A DNA stretch of 64,000 bases from Eleusine coracana subsp. coracana (Eukaryota > Streptophyta > Magnoliopsida > Poales > Poaceae), in contig CM064424.1 in the NCBI GenBank assembly GCA_032690845.1, forward strand, positions 51,039,511-51,103,510, read 5' to 3'. The position numbers were made by a program, and so were the translations under genes. Positions 21,020-32,326 of the stretch are shown piece after piece. Below the pieces are notes generated by a model. It worked only from the letters and a program-made list of their open reading frames with translations. It searched no databases and was not told the origin of the DNA. The number at the start of each line of letters is the position of its first letter. Position 1 is the first letter of the stretch.

Positions 21020-22277
21020 AGATGGTGTGTCAAACTGGGGGCGCCTGGCCTCCTATTTATAGTGTGGGAAACTTCCAGGAGAAGGACCAGCCTCGGCATT
21101 TCAAAATTTGGAGAGCGCGCTGATCGGCGCGTAGCTGTGCCGATCGGAACAATTCAAATTTTGAATGCTCTGACAACTTGGCGCTTGATTCCTCTCGTTT
21201 ACGCCACTTCCTGCTACATCATGTTGGTTGGCAGGGGAACAACACGAATCCCGATGTATTGATTGACTACACCGATCGGCATGGGCCTGTGCCGATTGGT
21301 GCGCCATCTCTTTTTCAGCTTTTGGTCAATTCTGTGTCCCCTCTGCACCGCACACCTGCATAGCAATCATACATGTTCTTCAAAATCAATGCCTGCCTCC
21401 TTTATTGCCCATTTGGGAGCCGCATGGGTACTTGTGCTGATTGGCGCAGAAGGGCGCCGAACAGCGCAAGTTCCTTGCGCCTCGTCCTTTAGTCCGACGC
21501 TAATATTGATGCCTTGTGTCCGTCTCTTTCACCTAATTTCCACTTTTCCCAATGTTCCTGTAGCATTGACATAAATAGCGGGGCCCATCAGGTGTCCGCA
21601 CCGAACGGCGCTGACGTGCGCTGATTAGCACGACGTCCATTCTTGCTCCCGGCCCCTGGCTTCTTCACTAGATGTCACTCTTCGTCCTTTCCTGCATCAT
21701 TTAGCAACCATTTGAACACAAAGTTAATTCAAAAAGATTTTAATTACCTTGAGAATAGCTCCGTCTCTAAAAATTACTGTGCTAGTTGATTCTTAGCACT
21801 CCTTCAATTTTGGGCATTGCCAGCCTTCTATCCTGACCTAGGCAATAATGCACCGATCGACACAAATGTATGCCGATCGGTGCAAGCACTATTCCTTTCT
21901 GTTTTTGGTCCTTTTTTGTTTTATTCCTGTGTTATTAGTCTATAGTATGTATATACATAGTTTTGCACAAATAAACAGACAACACAAGAGCACACAAGAA
22001 TTAAGCACACACTTTTTCTATTTCTTTTATTCGGGAGATTGTCTTTTTAAAAGCAAGCAAATTAAAACACCGGGTTGCCCTCTCGGTTAGCACTAATTAA
22101 CTAGATGAAACGGGTTGCCCTCCCGCAAGAACTAAACAACTTCTAAATCCCCCGATCATTGGGTTGCCTCCCAAGAGCGCTCTAGTTATTTAGAGGTCAA
22201 AGAGCTTGACCTCCCCGCAAACAATCAATCCTTAGTGTCACGGTGCGGGATGTGGGGCCGTGACACTACAAGGTTCT
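21020..22277 (-). other. Palindrome-rich non-coding spacer of A1 where pol would be
   Basis: No coding frame of note. Homologous to three A3 segments (60086-60533, 61460-61558, 63258-63952) and thus a regular part of the family. Copies of GCGCCGATCGGCGC and variants near 21118, 21139, 21269, 21288, 21436, 21850 and 21872. The last 200 bases (GGGTTGCC repeats, CACGGTGCGGGATGTGGGGCCGTGAC) are closely conserved in A3. Confidence 0.8.
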
Positions 22278-22756
22278 CTATGGCTCATATAGCTTGGACG
22301 ACCTATCCATACATCCCCTCCAATTACTCTCGATGCCACGTTGCCACGGTGTCGTGTATTTCTTCAATTCACCAACACTACGACATTCTTCTACCTTTGG
22401 GTGAATTGTGAAAGAGTAGAGAGTCCCACTTATATCGAAGCTTATCTCACCACTTCCAACATCAATACTTGCTTTTGCTGTCCTCAAGAAGGGTCTTCCT
22501 AAGATCAATGGGGTCCTCGCCTCTTATCCATTTCAAGTACAATAAAATCAACAGGGATGATGTGATCTCCAATTTGAATAGGCACATCCTCAACAATTCC
22601 ATCAGGGAAATATACCGATTTATCGGCTAACTCCAAACACATACCCATAGGCTCCAATTCAGAAAAATTGAGACTTGTGAATATATGACGGGGCATAACA
22701 CTTATGCTTGCTCCAAGATCGCACAAGCACCTATCGAATATCCTTGTTCCAATCAT
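22278..22756 (-). pseudogene. Protease part of A1 gag-pro
   Basis: Aspartic protease with the Athila-type active site LCDLGASISVMPRHIF, then LELADKSVYFPDGIVEDV, and MILGRPFLRTAKASIDV in a second frame (frameshift near 22510). It ends KLYEP at a TAG (22280-22278). The same stop occurs in A3 at 63955-63953, so it is the natural end of gag-pro rather than a lesion. Upstream (22757-23227) the linker is recognisable (FAKFIDIMKKLYINVP, then YIKDMMQNKKSL) with stops. Confidence 0.88.
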
Positions 22757-23227
22757 GCATTTGATGCTTGGTGATCCAGGGTCAGGTTTCTTCTCAAGTG
22801 CAAAATCATTGATTGCCGCCGTAAGCTACTTAGTAACCTTCACAACCTCCTCATAAACTAGAGACTTCTTGTTTTGCATCATGTCCTTAATGTACTTGGC
22901 ATTGGTGGGTACTTGAATAGCATCAACAAAAGGGACATTGATGTAAAGCTTCTTCATAATATCGATGAACTTTGCAAATTGCTAGTCGTGTTGCGGCGCT
23001 CTTCCTATCTTTGTCAGTAGTTGAGTATCTAGGAACGTGGCAGGGCCATGCTCCTCTATCTCCATGTTCATATTCAGACCAGAGAGGTCAACATCCTCTT
23101 CACGCCGATCAGCGCTTTCAGGGAGCCGATTGGTGCCGTCAGGACCGTTGCACCGATCGGCGCTAGGTATGCGCCGATCGGCGCAGGGCTTCTTTGCTCC
23201 CGCAGGGTGCTCTGGATCTTCTGTTTG
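22757..23227 (-). pseudogene. Gag-protease linker of A1 with APIGA repeats
   Basis: Links the gag frame to the protease. At 23186-23098 four palindrome copies sit in the coding frame and read as repeated APIG/ALIG units. Further on, the Athila FAKFIDIMKKL and KDMMQNKKSLVYEE segments are recognisable, with stops between them. Confidence 0.7.
23098..23186. repeat. GCGCCGATCGGCGC palindromes inside A1 gag-pro coding
   Basis: Copies near 23101, 23121, 23150 and 23171, spaced about 20-29 bases; the one at 23172 is the perfect palindrome GCGCCGATCGGCGC. In the gag-pro frame each reads APIG or similar. Confidence 0.85.
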
Positions 23228-24652
23228 TTATCCTGACCTCTTAGCTATTGCCTTCAATTGCTCTGCAGACTTCATATTGCCAAGAATAGCTCCTTTGTTG
23301 CCTTGAATGGCTCGTGATAACTGTCCCATCTGTTGCTCCATAATCTTGGTATGCTTCAAAATTTGCTCATTGGAGCTCCCAATTTCTATCACCTTGTCAT
23401 TAATTCCCTCAAGGACACGATCAATCTCCTTGAATTTAGCTCGATTGTCCTTGTTGATCTTCTCTTGAGGTTGGAAGAACTCATGACATTGGAGACGAAG
23501 TGGGATAGAATTTTGCATGGATGAAATAGGAGAGAAAGAACTCCTTTGCTGCTGATATTGGGGCTTCCATCCACTATTCTTCATATATTCTAGCATCTTC
23601 ATGTAATCAGGGCAATCTTTCTGCACATGACCAAATTTCCCACACTCATCACAAGTGGAGCGTGATCCTGCGAGCTTGAGCGGCTCTTCCTTAGGGATAT
23701 GAAGGTTATTGTCCAACCTCCTTTGAATAGTGTCGAGGCAATCTATGATCAGGTCTTCATTGGTCCTCTCAATCATACTCTTTGCCTCTCCTTTTGAAGG
23801 TTGCAAATTCCTTGAACTTCTCTCACTATCCCATGATTGATTTTCAACTAACAACTTGATCAAATCCTTAGCTTGGGTGGGAGTTTTTGACATGAATGAA
23901 CCCGCAGCTGAGGCATCCAAGTGTTGACGAGATGGTGGATTCAATCCTATGTAGAACCTCTTAACAACTTCTCCAACCATCAGACTTTGATGAGGGCATG
24001 CACCCATATATTCATTGTATCTCTCCCATGCTTCTCTAATGCTCTCATCAACATTCTGTGTTAACCCAAGAATCTTGTTCTTCAAAGCTTGAGTCTTACC
24101 AGCAGAGAAGTACTTGGCCAAGAATTCAGCTACTAATGTGTCCCACACCATCTTTACTGGGGTTTCCAATCCATTGAACCATCGCTTGGGGCGACAAACT
24201 AGAGAAAAGGGGAACAACCGCACACGTGCTTGGTCTCCGGTCAATCTCTCTATCTTGAATGTATTGCAAACCTCAATGAAGTGTTGCAAGTGATGATTGG
24301 GATCTTACGAACCCGTGAACGATTGTTGCGCCACTATTCCAACATATCTCTCCAATTGATATGGAAGTGGATCTTGAGCTTCATGGAAATCTGTCTTGAC
24401 AACATTAGTCAATTGAGGCTTGAGACAATTAACCATAGGTAACTCTGCTATCTCCTCTTCTTCTTGATCTTGAACTGTGGCTTCTACTATGAATAATGCT
24501 CCAGGTGTGATGCGGACTGCTTCTCTAGCTAAATCTCCAAGTGACTTGCTTTTCTTTTCCGCTGTTCTCTTCTTGCAAAAGAGTCTTTCTGGATCATCGG
24601 TGTAATTAGAGGGTTTGTTTGACTTAGGACTGTCCATACCTGTTAGTTTCAC
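23228..24652 (-). pseudogene. gag: Gag of A1 (Athila type)
   Basis: Starts near MKLTGMDSPKSNKPSNY at 24652. The capsid core lies in 24289-23880 (FIEVCNTFKIERLTGDQAR, LVAEFLAKYFSAGKT, EAWERYNEYMGACPHQ, RFYIGLNPPSR). A CCHC knuckle CDECGKFGHVQKDC lies at about 23653-23612, then a polar, Gln-rich region. Lesions: TAA at 24307-24305 where Glu is expected, and TAA near 23228 where Lys of the usual TRSGK motif is expected; both lie in one frame. It forms the particle shell in an intact element. Confidence 0.9.
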
Positions 24653-24737
24653 TTAACAAAATATATGTACTAAAGAGACAAGTAAAGCACAATGACTAAA
24701 CACTAATACATCAAACAATGTTTAAAAACCTACTATG
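24653..24737 (-). other. Short leader of A1 between PBS and gag
   Basis: About 85 bases, AT-rich, no other feature. Confidence 0.6.
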
Positions 24738-24755
24738 GTCCCCGGCAACGGCCGG
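24738..24755 (-). other. Primer binding site of A1, Asp-tRNA type
   Basis: The minus strand reads CCGGCCGTTGCCGGGGAC, close to the Athila PBS TGGCGCCGTTGCCGGGGA. It lies 14 bases from the LTR edge; some offset is usual in Athila. Confidence 0.75.
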
Positions 24756-24769
24756 AAAAAGAGTAAGCT

Positions 24770-26276
24770 TGTTGGTCATAACTACGCACCCACTTATATA
24801 TTGCAAGAGGACGATGTACGATTATAGCACTTTTTCCCTTGAATTGAGTATTCCAAGGTTTATCGAATCTACTGGGACCCTAGGGATAATTAAACAAAGT
24901 TAACAGTAAAAGATATAATCAAAGCTACTGTCAAATTCAAGTTGCATGAGGGAAGACGGGCCAGCACAAAGGTGCGCCAGACAGCAAATCTGTCATTGCG
25001 CCCATCAGCACAGGTGTTGTGCTGATCGGCACGCTGATGAATCATCGCGCCCATCGACGCAGGTGTTGAGCCGATCGGCAAACTGGTGGATCTAAGCCAA
25101 AGTGCGCCAGATACCTTGTAAGCCTAAGCTATTAAGTGAGTAGCCAAGTATCTACTAGTGAGATCGTAACTAGAAAGTCTAATCGAATAGCATCATAAAG
25201 GGTAATTACATGGATTAGTGAAAACCTATGATAAGTAAAACCACCCTGCTTTCTGAGCGGTTCCTGATTTATGGCTGCCGAGAGGAAACCCTTAATCACG
25301 CGAGTATCGTACCCTACTCAACTACCCAATGGTGCTACGCAGGCTTAGTGTTGTCAATGCTAAACCATACTACTAGCATCATCAAGCAACCATAACCAAT
25401 ACAATGTCCGAATACTATCCTAATCACCACAATTAAGATAATATCTACTTACTTTACCTAGAACTAAGCAATTGGAATAAGCACATGCAAGATTATAGAA
25501 TCAAGATAGACAAATCACCAAAACCATCATCAACATATTCAATCATCCTTGATATACATAGAGTAAGATTCATCCCCGTCGAGATGGCCTACCTTGACGG
25601 ATCAACTCTTAACACCAATGGTTCTTGAAACTCAACTAGAGATCTATTCTAACGGGGCAAGCCCTAGTGGCTCTAACTCATGGATCTATTGTCCCTCTAT
25701 CGCCTCTTCCTCCTCTTCTACCGAGACCATGGTTTACATGTATTTATAGAGGTTCTACTCATAGAGGACTCAGTTTCTAGCAAATAAGGCGGTTGCGCCG
25801 ATCGGTGCAAGCCGTGTCTTCTCGAGTTTCTCTTCCGAGTCGGTTCTTCTGCCTTCCACAGCTGCCATGTGGGCCTTTTCCTTCGAGATAAAGTCTTATA
25901 CTACATGTCGAGATCTTGAAGTTCCATATATCTTGTAGGTAAATATCTTCAAGTGTCTTGTGCAGATAAACTTCCATAAACATGTGGAATGGGTCTCAGA
26001 CACTTCTGTGGGCCAAAACACCCTTGCAGCGACCGGCTCATGGACTGCGCCGATCGGTGCACTGGGCTTCTTTAGTGCTTTTTGTTGGTTCTGGATTCCT
26101 GTCCTCTCTAGCATTACTTTAATTGCCAATTTTACCTATTTCTGCAATAAAGCTCCAAAACAGCACATATACAAATATATATGCAATATCATAGGTAAAT
26201 GGCCTAAATTAGTATCAATTATGCTCTAATTCGGGTAATATTCACAAGTAAAAGGGGCACTTGGGGAGTGCCAACA
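24770..26276 (-). repeat. 5' LTR of A1 (1507 bp)
   Basis: Plus-strand ends TGTTGGTCATAAC and GTGCCAACA. Minus-strand TATA box TATAAATAC at 25748-25740. GATCGG palindromes near 25003, 25022, 25070, 25796 and 26048. Homologous to the A3 LTR at 54643-56137. Confidence 0.9.
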
Positions 26277-26281
26277 GTGGT
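26277..26281. repeat. TSD GTGGT, right copy, of A1
   Basis: Matches 20010-20014 exactly. Confidence 0.9.
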
Positions 26282-26828
26282 TAGAAGTCTAGAACAAACA
26301 TGAGTGGGGCTTGCCGAGGGCTCACATCGCCAATCAACTGGGTCAAAGGCCCCTCGGTCAAGCCTAAGGGAGAACAAGGAAAACAATCTCGTGACCAAGT
26401 GCCGAAGGGCCCGCTGTAGCACCCTCCGGCTATGATTTTGTGTTATATGGCTCAACTCATAATAGAAGGATTGGACTCCGGATGTGACCACCGCTTGTCT
26501 AGAACTGCAGGTGAGCATTTATAGCCGCTTGCTCACCTGCCCCCTTAGGCGTATTTACATATTTACCCCAGACTTTACATTACACAACTCACTGATTGCC
26601 CTAAGGGTATTCTGGTGCTTTAATCTTCATCCGGTACATGCCCCCGGCAGTCAATCTCTGATACTTGCGCCTCGGGCCCGTAGGGCCATATGTCCTTTGG
26701 CTGTACCAACCTTCGGACGCCTATTGGGCTGAAGGCCCTATGGGTCCTTGGTCCGCCTGAGCCTTGTTGTGTGTTGATGGGCTACTTTCTGGCCTTGTGG
26801 AGACTAAGGGGTGGGCTTTCCCCCAACA
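26282..26828 (-). repeat. LTR of H, main part
   Basis: Continues the LTR cut at 20014 and ends CCCCCAACA, the inverse of TGTTG at the other end. Total H LTR about 556 bp. On the plus strand it holds several CTTCGG/GGGCCC-rich stretches. No coding frame. Confidence 0.75.
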
Positions 26829-27716
26829 ATTGTCAAAATTGAACTTATGACTAATTGAGTGACAATTCATTAAAGAAAAGCTTGGATATGATTGAAGTCA
26901 TATAGGTTAGTATTATTGTATGATGGATGTCATATTCTTTATATGGACTAAACATGATTGATGTCATGAAAATTAGACCAACAAGTCACTCGGATATAAG
27001 TGAATGTCACTTGGCCCTTTTAATAATCGGTCGACAAGACTGAAGTCTTGCACATTGACCTTCTGATTTGATGATCAGAGGTTTATTCAGCTTAAATTTG
27101 ATGGTTTGAGTGAAATGTGTATAACAAAATGATGAGAGCTAATATTATTAGACTCTTGCATTATTTTTTATTCTCCAAATTATACAAGAGTCTGGGGCTA
27201 CACCTGATCAAGTGCGCCTAGTTGGCGCACCAGATCTATCAGGAACTTCGATTAAGAGGTCTTCCTAATTTGTGACCAAGTACTGAAGACCACTCACCAA
27301 GTCAAAGCTCAAATTCAAGAAGCACTCGGGGCTTCTGTGGAATACTTGCCTTCTGGGTATCCATAGCTAAGCTTAAGTCCATAGACGACCGGGTACCACA
27401 TCAATGAGGGAACCGACCATGTTGGTTTGGAGCACAAGGCAATTAGAGATAGACTTTCTATGTAAATCCTTGTAGACTCCGAGTAGGACTCTTCATGTAC
27501 CCCCTACCGACTGGATATATAAGGCGGCAGGGAACCCCCTAATGGGGACAATCGACTTCATTGCAATATAAACCACAGAACATAGGACGTAGGGTTGTTA
27601 TTCTTATCGAGAGGGCCCGAACCTGTATAATTTGCCATCTTGTGTCTTTCACCATCGTAGTTCTTAGTCCTGATGTAGCCCTATAATTATATTGCTGAGA
27701 TTAAGTCTCGATAACA
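26829..27716 (+). repeat. LTR-like sequence, probably the 3' part of a gypsy LTR into which H inserted
   Basis: Plus-strand TATA box TATATAAGG (27516-27524), followed by the stretch GTAGGGTTGTTATTC and GGCCCGAACCTGTATAA, which resembles the R/U5 region of grass Tat-type LTRs, ending CTCGATAACA at 27716. The left part would lie beyond the left end of H, outside the window. No TSD can be tested. Confidence 0.45.
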
Positions 27717-29212
27717 TCCCTTGAAAGATCTATGGGAAGTACCAAAAAAACCATTTCTGTGAGAGTCTTTTTCCTCATGAAAAGCTTTGTCGTATAATGA
27801 CAAATATAAAAAACATTAAGCAAGGGGATGAAGAACCCATGAAGCTTGTTGGGGTTAGTTTATTTCCGTTGTCTTTAGTGGTCCTAGCCTTGACACTCCA
27901 CTAGAAAGGCTCTTGTCCTATTTTTTCATGGTCTTCACTGCCAAGCTATTGATCGAATGCTCTCAAGGTCCCTTCCATAGAAAACAGCATAGAAGACGTG
28001 TGGGCTGTTATCAACCATATTACCTGACAAACCCATTGGAAAACACCTTCAATTGCTACTAAAAAGCCAGTTTTGAACCATGTGGCAAAAGTTGAGAGAA
28101 AAGACCATGAGCCATACTTTGCTTCATCGGCCAATACAACACCAATCCATGAGCCACATAGGCCTTGCCATCCTGCACCAATCCTCCCAAATCCCCCAAG
28201 GATGCATGTTCTACCTAATGGAGGTATCGCAAGGCTATCATCTACCGATGGAAAAGATGTACCGAAGGATGATCTACAGAAGGAAAATTTGAATAGGATC
28301 AATCCATGAAGCATGAAGGGCAATACAAAGTTTGGTCCATAGAAATTCATGAGGCTTCAAATTTAGATTTAAAAGGGAATTCCCCCACTATGCCAAGGAG
28401 TCATACTTTAGAAAATTCACTTACACCTCACTCACACAAAAGTTTTCCCACCACAACAAAGATTTATGATGGTGGTACACAAGAGGCCTACAACAACTCT
28501 ACCCCTTGTGGACATAGTAATTTCAAAGGGGCGGTTGTAGATACATTTGTTTATCACAAACATTGCAAATTCCGGTATCCATGTCATATGCCTTAGTTGT
28601 GCAATGATTAATTAATGTTTGGTGATGGCGGGAGCCACATTGCCAACCCAAGCTAGAATTTGAACTAGTGCTCCCATGGTCAAACTTACAACCTTAAATA
28701 AGTACTAACGGGAGGTAACCCATTCTGTTTTCCTTTACTAGGATTTGTTAGTTTCTCATTTGAATAACAAAAATACTTTGTTCCTTTCCAACAACAAAAT
28801 TTACTCGGAAATAGTAGTGGCACAACTTATGGCATGTTCCTTCGGGTATTTTGTTAGCTAACCTTTACAGGTTAAAGATCAAAAGAAACAAGAAGACAAG
28901 GTACGAAAGAACAACAACTATTTCATTATTCCTCGTATCACCTTCCCCTTGTTGTTTTAATGTCTTTCTATGAACTGAATTTTTTTCAGCAAGCATGATA
29001 AATGGCAACTAAAATATAACTTCCTTCTCATTAATGCTTGATAAACAAAAAATTTTCCCTGGAAGTTTGCATCCATCATCCCCATAATCCATTCACTGAA
29101 TAAAGTGCTCCACCATATATGTCGATCTCTCTCCAAGAATCATTTCAAAAAGAGACATGGGCTACTCGAAAAGAATAAAAAGAAAAAATGGGAGAAGAAT
29201 CATGAATGATAA
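27717..29212. other. Unassigned sequence left of T, with short ORFs
   Basis: Two plus-strand frames, 28073-28309 (78 aa, His/Pro-rich) and 28306-28596 (96 aa), overlap by 4 bases; I do not recognise either. Near 28700 the stretch ACGGGAGGTAACCCATT resembles the 3' non-coding region of Athila elements in plus orientation, so this may be a decayed Athila 3' end. The rest is AT-rich without signals. T inserted at 29212. Confidence 0.35.
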
Positions 29213-32200
29213 TGTCACGTCCCTATACAGAAATATAGAGTGTGCCGTACAGGATCTCTTCGGGAGATGATTACCGGGGTAACCATGCATAGCATACACA
29301 CATGAACTTCCATCATTTACAAGGTACATCATTTAAGTGCATAATATTACAAGTCCAAGTGTCATGGCCGAAGCAAATTAAGTTACATTACAATACATAT
29401 GTTCTTGCTTCGGGGTACATAAATAAGCAAAAACGAAATTACGGTACACTTGACGATAGATAGCCTAAGCAAACCATGCTGGCCCTATGGCAATGGCTCA
29501 CTCATCTTGGTAGGCAAACTAGGAACCCACTCAATGGTCCTGTTATATGGTTCCTCACCTTCCCACACAACCTTGTTACAACAATCACAATAGGTAGCTT
29601 GATGGATGCCTAAAAAATTAACATAATTCGCAAAGCCTAAGTATCTAACATACTCCACAAGACTTACCCGAGAAAATGGTTATCTAAAACTGACTCCTAA
29701 CATGCAGGTGGCTGACCGGGCTTATTTGGTATATTGCAAAAAGGCACCTATTAGCTCTAGGCTTACAAGTTGATCACTTAGCCAATTTTAATTGTTGTTG
29801 CAGGAAAGTAACTTTAGTTGGACCTGGCTATCCACTAGGGTTGTACAAATATAAAGAACAATACATCATTGCAATATGTAGCCATATAGTAAAGTAAAAT
29901 CCAGAATCATATTCAACCTTCTCTACTTTACTACTGTTGCCAACTGCTCAAAATAAGCGGTAGTCATGACCACGTGGGATGGAAATTCGAATTGATTTAC
30001 ATCCAGCAGGAGAAAACCCAAGCACATGACATACACATCATTTAAGAACACGTACGACCACTATTCATGAGGCTGGTATAAAGATGGTCCAAGGCCATCA
30101 ATCCCGAGTACACGTCCTTCCCCATCATATAGTACTTCATATCCGGGGCTTAACCCGTGCACTCTACAGCGATCCTCCAACCCGTGCATCCGCCGTGCCA
30201 TTCATATCACCTCTTGATTGATGAGTGTATCTGTCCAACAATACTGCGCCCAAGTTACTAGGTTTACCAATTCCCATATAAAGGTATGCACTTGGCACTG
30301 TTCAATACTTGTTCGCGTAGTCACAATGATAGGTTCTCACATTTTATCCAATTCTATCTTTTCATGTGAATCATAAGTGTGTCAAGTGATTCCATAACCT
30401 ATCTTTGACTCCACCAGATTAAGCATTGCAGTTTTTAACGAAAAGGCTTACCAACATAGACTAACATAGGTCATTGTTTGTTTATGCAAGTGGGTTTTTA
30501 TCCAAGCCCTATACTTAACTCACAATACAATATCCGTCATGGTTAAATAAAAAAGGACTCACAAATAAATAGGTATGCACTGGGGCTTGCCTTGGGAGTG
30601 ATCATAGTTAGGGTCTTCGGTGTAGTTCACGTTAGCACCGGTCTTCTCCAGTGTGGTCTCCTCAAGTTCGTTTCCTGTATGAAAATAGCAATGCATGAAT
30701 AAGGGACGAATGCTCAAGGATTTTGGAAGTTCTTGAATAACCATGACATGTATGATGATGAACATATGAACCTACTATTATTCATGACCTAAATATGCTG
30801 GATGAACAATATTAGAGAGTAATACAGTAAATAACCTATTTACGCATATAAGTCAATATTCGTATAATTAATGCCTAGGCTATTTATTAAATAAACAAAT
30901 CGATAGTAAAAATCATACTTCTGGTTCTAGAGATTTAACATGGGATTTTACATCAATGTATTAAGACATAATTAGCAAGAAGGTAATGTTTCATAAATAA
31001 ATTCCTAGAACAGAATTTATAAAAATTCAATTACTGGAAATAATGATTATGCAATAACTCTAAAAACATGCATAAAATGAAGATTTGCTTTTGCAGAGAG
31101 TTTATAAATGGCATGAGATGCTTACTGAGAAAATTCCATGATTTTACAATTTGTATATATTTACTTATGAATTTATTAATCTTACAAAGGTTCTAACTTT
31201 GGTGATTTGTTTTAATTCATATACTTCAGAACCTTGACGTTCATCATACTTTTTAGATAGAGGGGATTTTTCTGAGTCTAACAAAATTGATTTCACTTTT
31301 TTCTGACCATTGGTTTTTGAGTTATGGATTTTTGAATATTTAACAAAGTTTAGACTAATTTACAGAATTGCCACTAGCAATTTTAAATCGGCAAAGGGCG
31401 CGCACGTGGGCCAGGCTTGCCGGAGCGTCGCCGGAGGCTCTCTGCGGGCCTCAGCAGGGGGAGATGAGGGATGGGAGCAGCATCGAGGTGACCCTCGCGT
31501 GACGGTGAGTCCTCCCCGGTGGTCAACGACCGACGGCGATCGCAGGAGCTACTGTGGCAACGGCGATGGCCAGAGCTACTGTGGCATCAGTGGCGGAAGC
31601 AGGGGTGGTGTTTGGTGGCATCATGCTTTATGCATAGGGAATGAGAAGGGTTGGGAGTTGGTCGAGGAGCTTCACCGTGGCGTGGATATCACCAGCGTGG
31701 AAGAAGATGTCGACGGCGATGGCCGGAAGGCGGTTCTCGTCATGGAGGTGGGAAATCTGGCAGCGGTGGGACTCTTTTCTTTTCAAATACCGGCAAGGTC
31801 ACTACATGAAGGATGGGCAGCGTTAGGGGGATGCTAGAGGAAGGTCTTGAGCATCGATTTGAGGAAGAAAAAGGAGATGGGGAGCTTCCTAGACCGAGCT
31901 CGATGCGGTGGCGGCCATGGCGGCTCAAAACAGGGGAGCGGCCGGATTTTTCTTCGCCTATGCTCGCTGGCACAGGAAAAAGAGTACGGCTGGCGCTTGG
32001 CGCATCGAGAGAGATCAGAGGGAGAGTGAGGACATGTTGGAGGGTGGGAGCTCGGTCTGCTACAGTATTCTCTAGGGAGAGGCGAGCGCGTTAGATAAGA
32101 GCGTGGAGAGCTGAAGGAGGGCCGCTCGGGTGGATGAGGGTGTCTTAAATGTGTCGTCGGATGCTCCGAGGAGGTAGGGAGGACAGTGGTCGGCAGGGAA

Positions 32201-32326
32201 GGATGATGAGGCGGTAATTTGGCTGGCGGTCCGAAGGAGGAGGATGACAGCGCGGTCGTCGGTCCACTGGGCAAGGACTGGAGTTGGCCCCAGCTTGATC
32301 AAGAAGGGGCTTTAGTAATTTGACCC
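29213..32326 (-). repeat. 3' LTR of T, part left of D
   Basis: Starts TGTCACGTCCC; the other end at about 52993 is GGGATGCCACA, a loose inverted match. AT-rich to about 31370, then a CpG-rich block (31380-32300) with overlapping ORFs on both strands and no recognisable protein. Ends at the GACCC TSD of D. Confidence 0.7.
32322..32326. repeat. TSD GACCC, left copy, of D
   Basis: Repeated at 52570-52574 immediately after the right end of D. Confidence 0.9.

Larger units (their letters stand above)
20015..26276 (-). mobile_element. A1: Athila-type gypsy element without pol, TSD GTGGT
   Basis: Edges TGTTGGTCG..GTGCCAACA, flanked by GTGGT on both sides (20010-20014 and 26277-26281). Minus-strand order: 5' LTR 26276-24770, PBS, gag-pro (24652-22278), 1.26 kb non-coding (22277-21020), truncated 3' LTR (21014-20015). 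No RT, RNase H or integrase is present and none is detectable in the spacer. Comparison with A3 shows that A1 has also lost the env-like ORF, the 3' non-coding region and the inner third of its 3' LTR. Confidence 0.88.
12897..26828 (-). mobile_element. H: degenerate Ty3/gypsy element of the Tat lineage, split by C1, L and A1
   Basis: Pieces on the minus strand: LTR (26828-26282 plus 20014-20006), PBS (20003-19986), gag (19964-18560), protease (about 18100-17437), RT (17343-16438) and a 52-bp RNase H scrap (12948-12897). The rest lies left of the window. The Tat call rests on the RT and protease sequence and on the PBS TGGCGCCGTCTGTGGGGA. It is older than C1 and A1, which sit in it, and heavily mutated. 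Possible right TSD: ATTGT at 26829-26833. Confidence 0.82.

Noticed and set aside
28073..28596. Two overlapping ORFs as a host gene
   Set aside because: Short, unrecognised, no promoter or intron signals, and surrounded by element remnants; kept only as part of the unassigned stretch.
31310..32274. ORFs of 146-175 codons on both strands
   Set aside because: Same pattern: the CpG-rich part of the T LTR. No domain, no start context, mirror ORFs on both strands.
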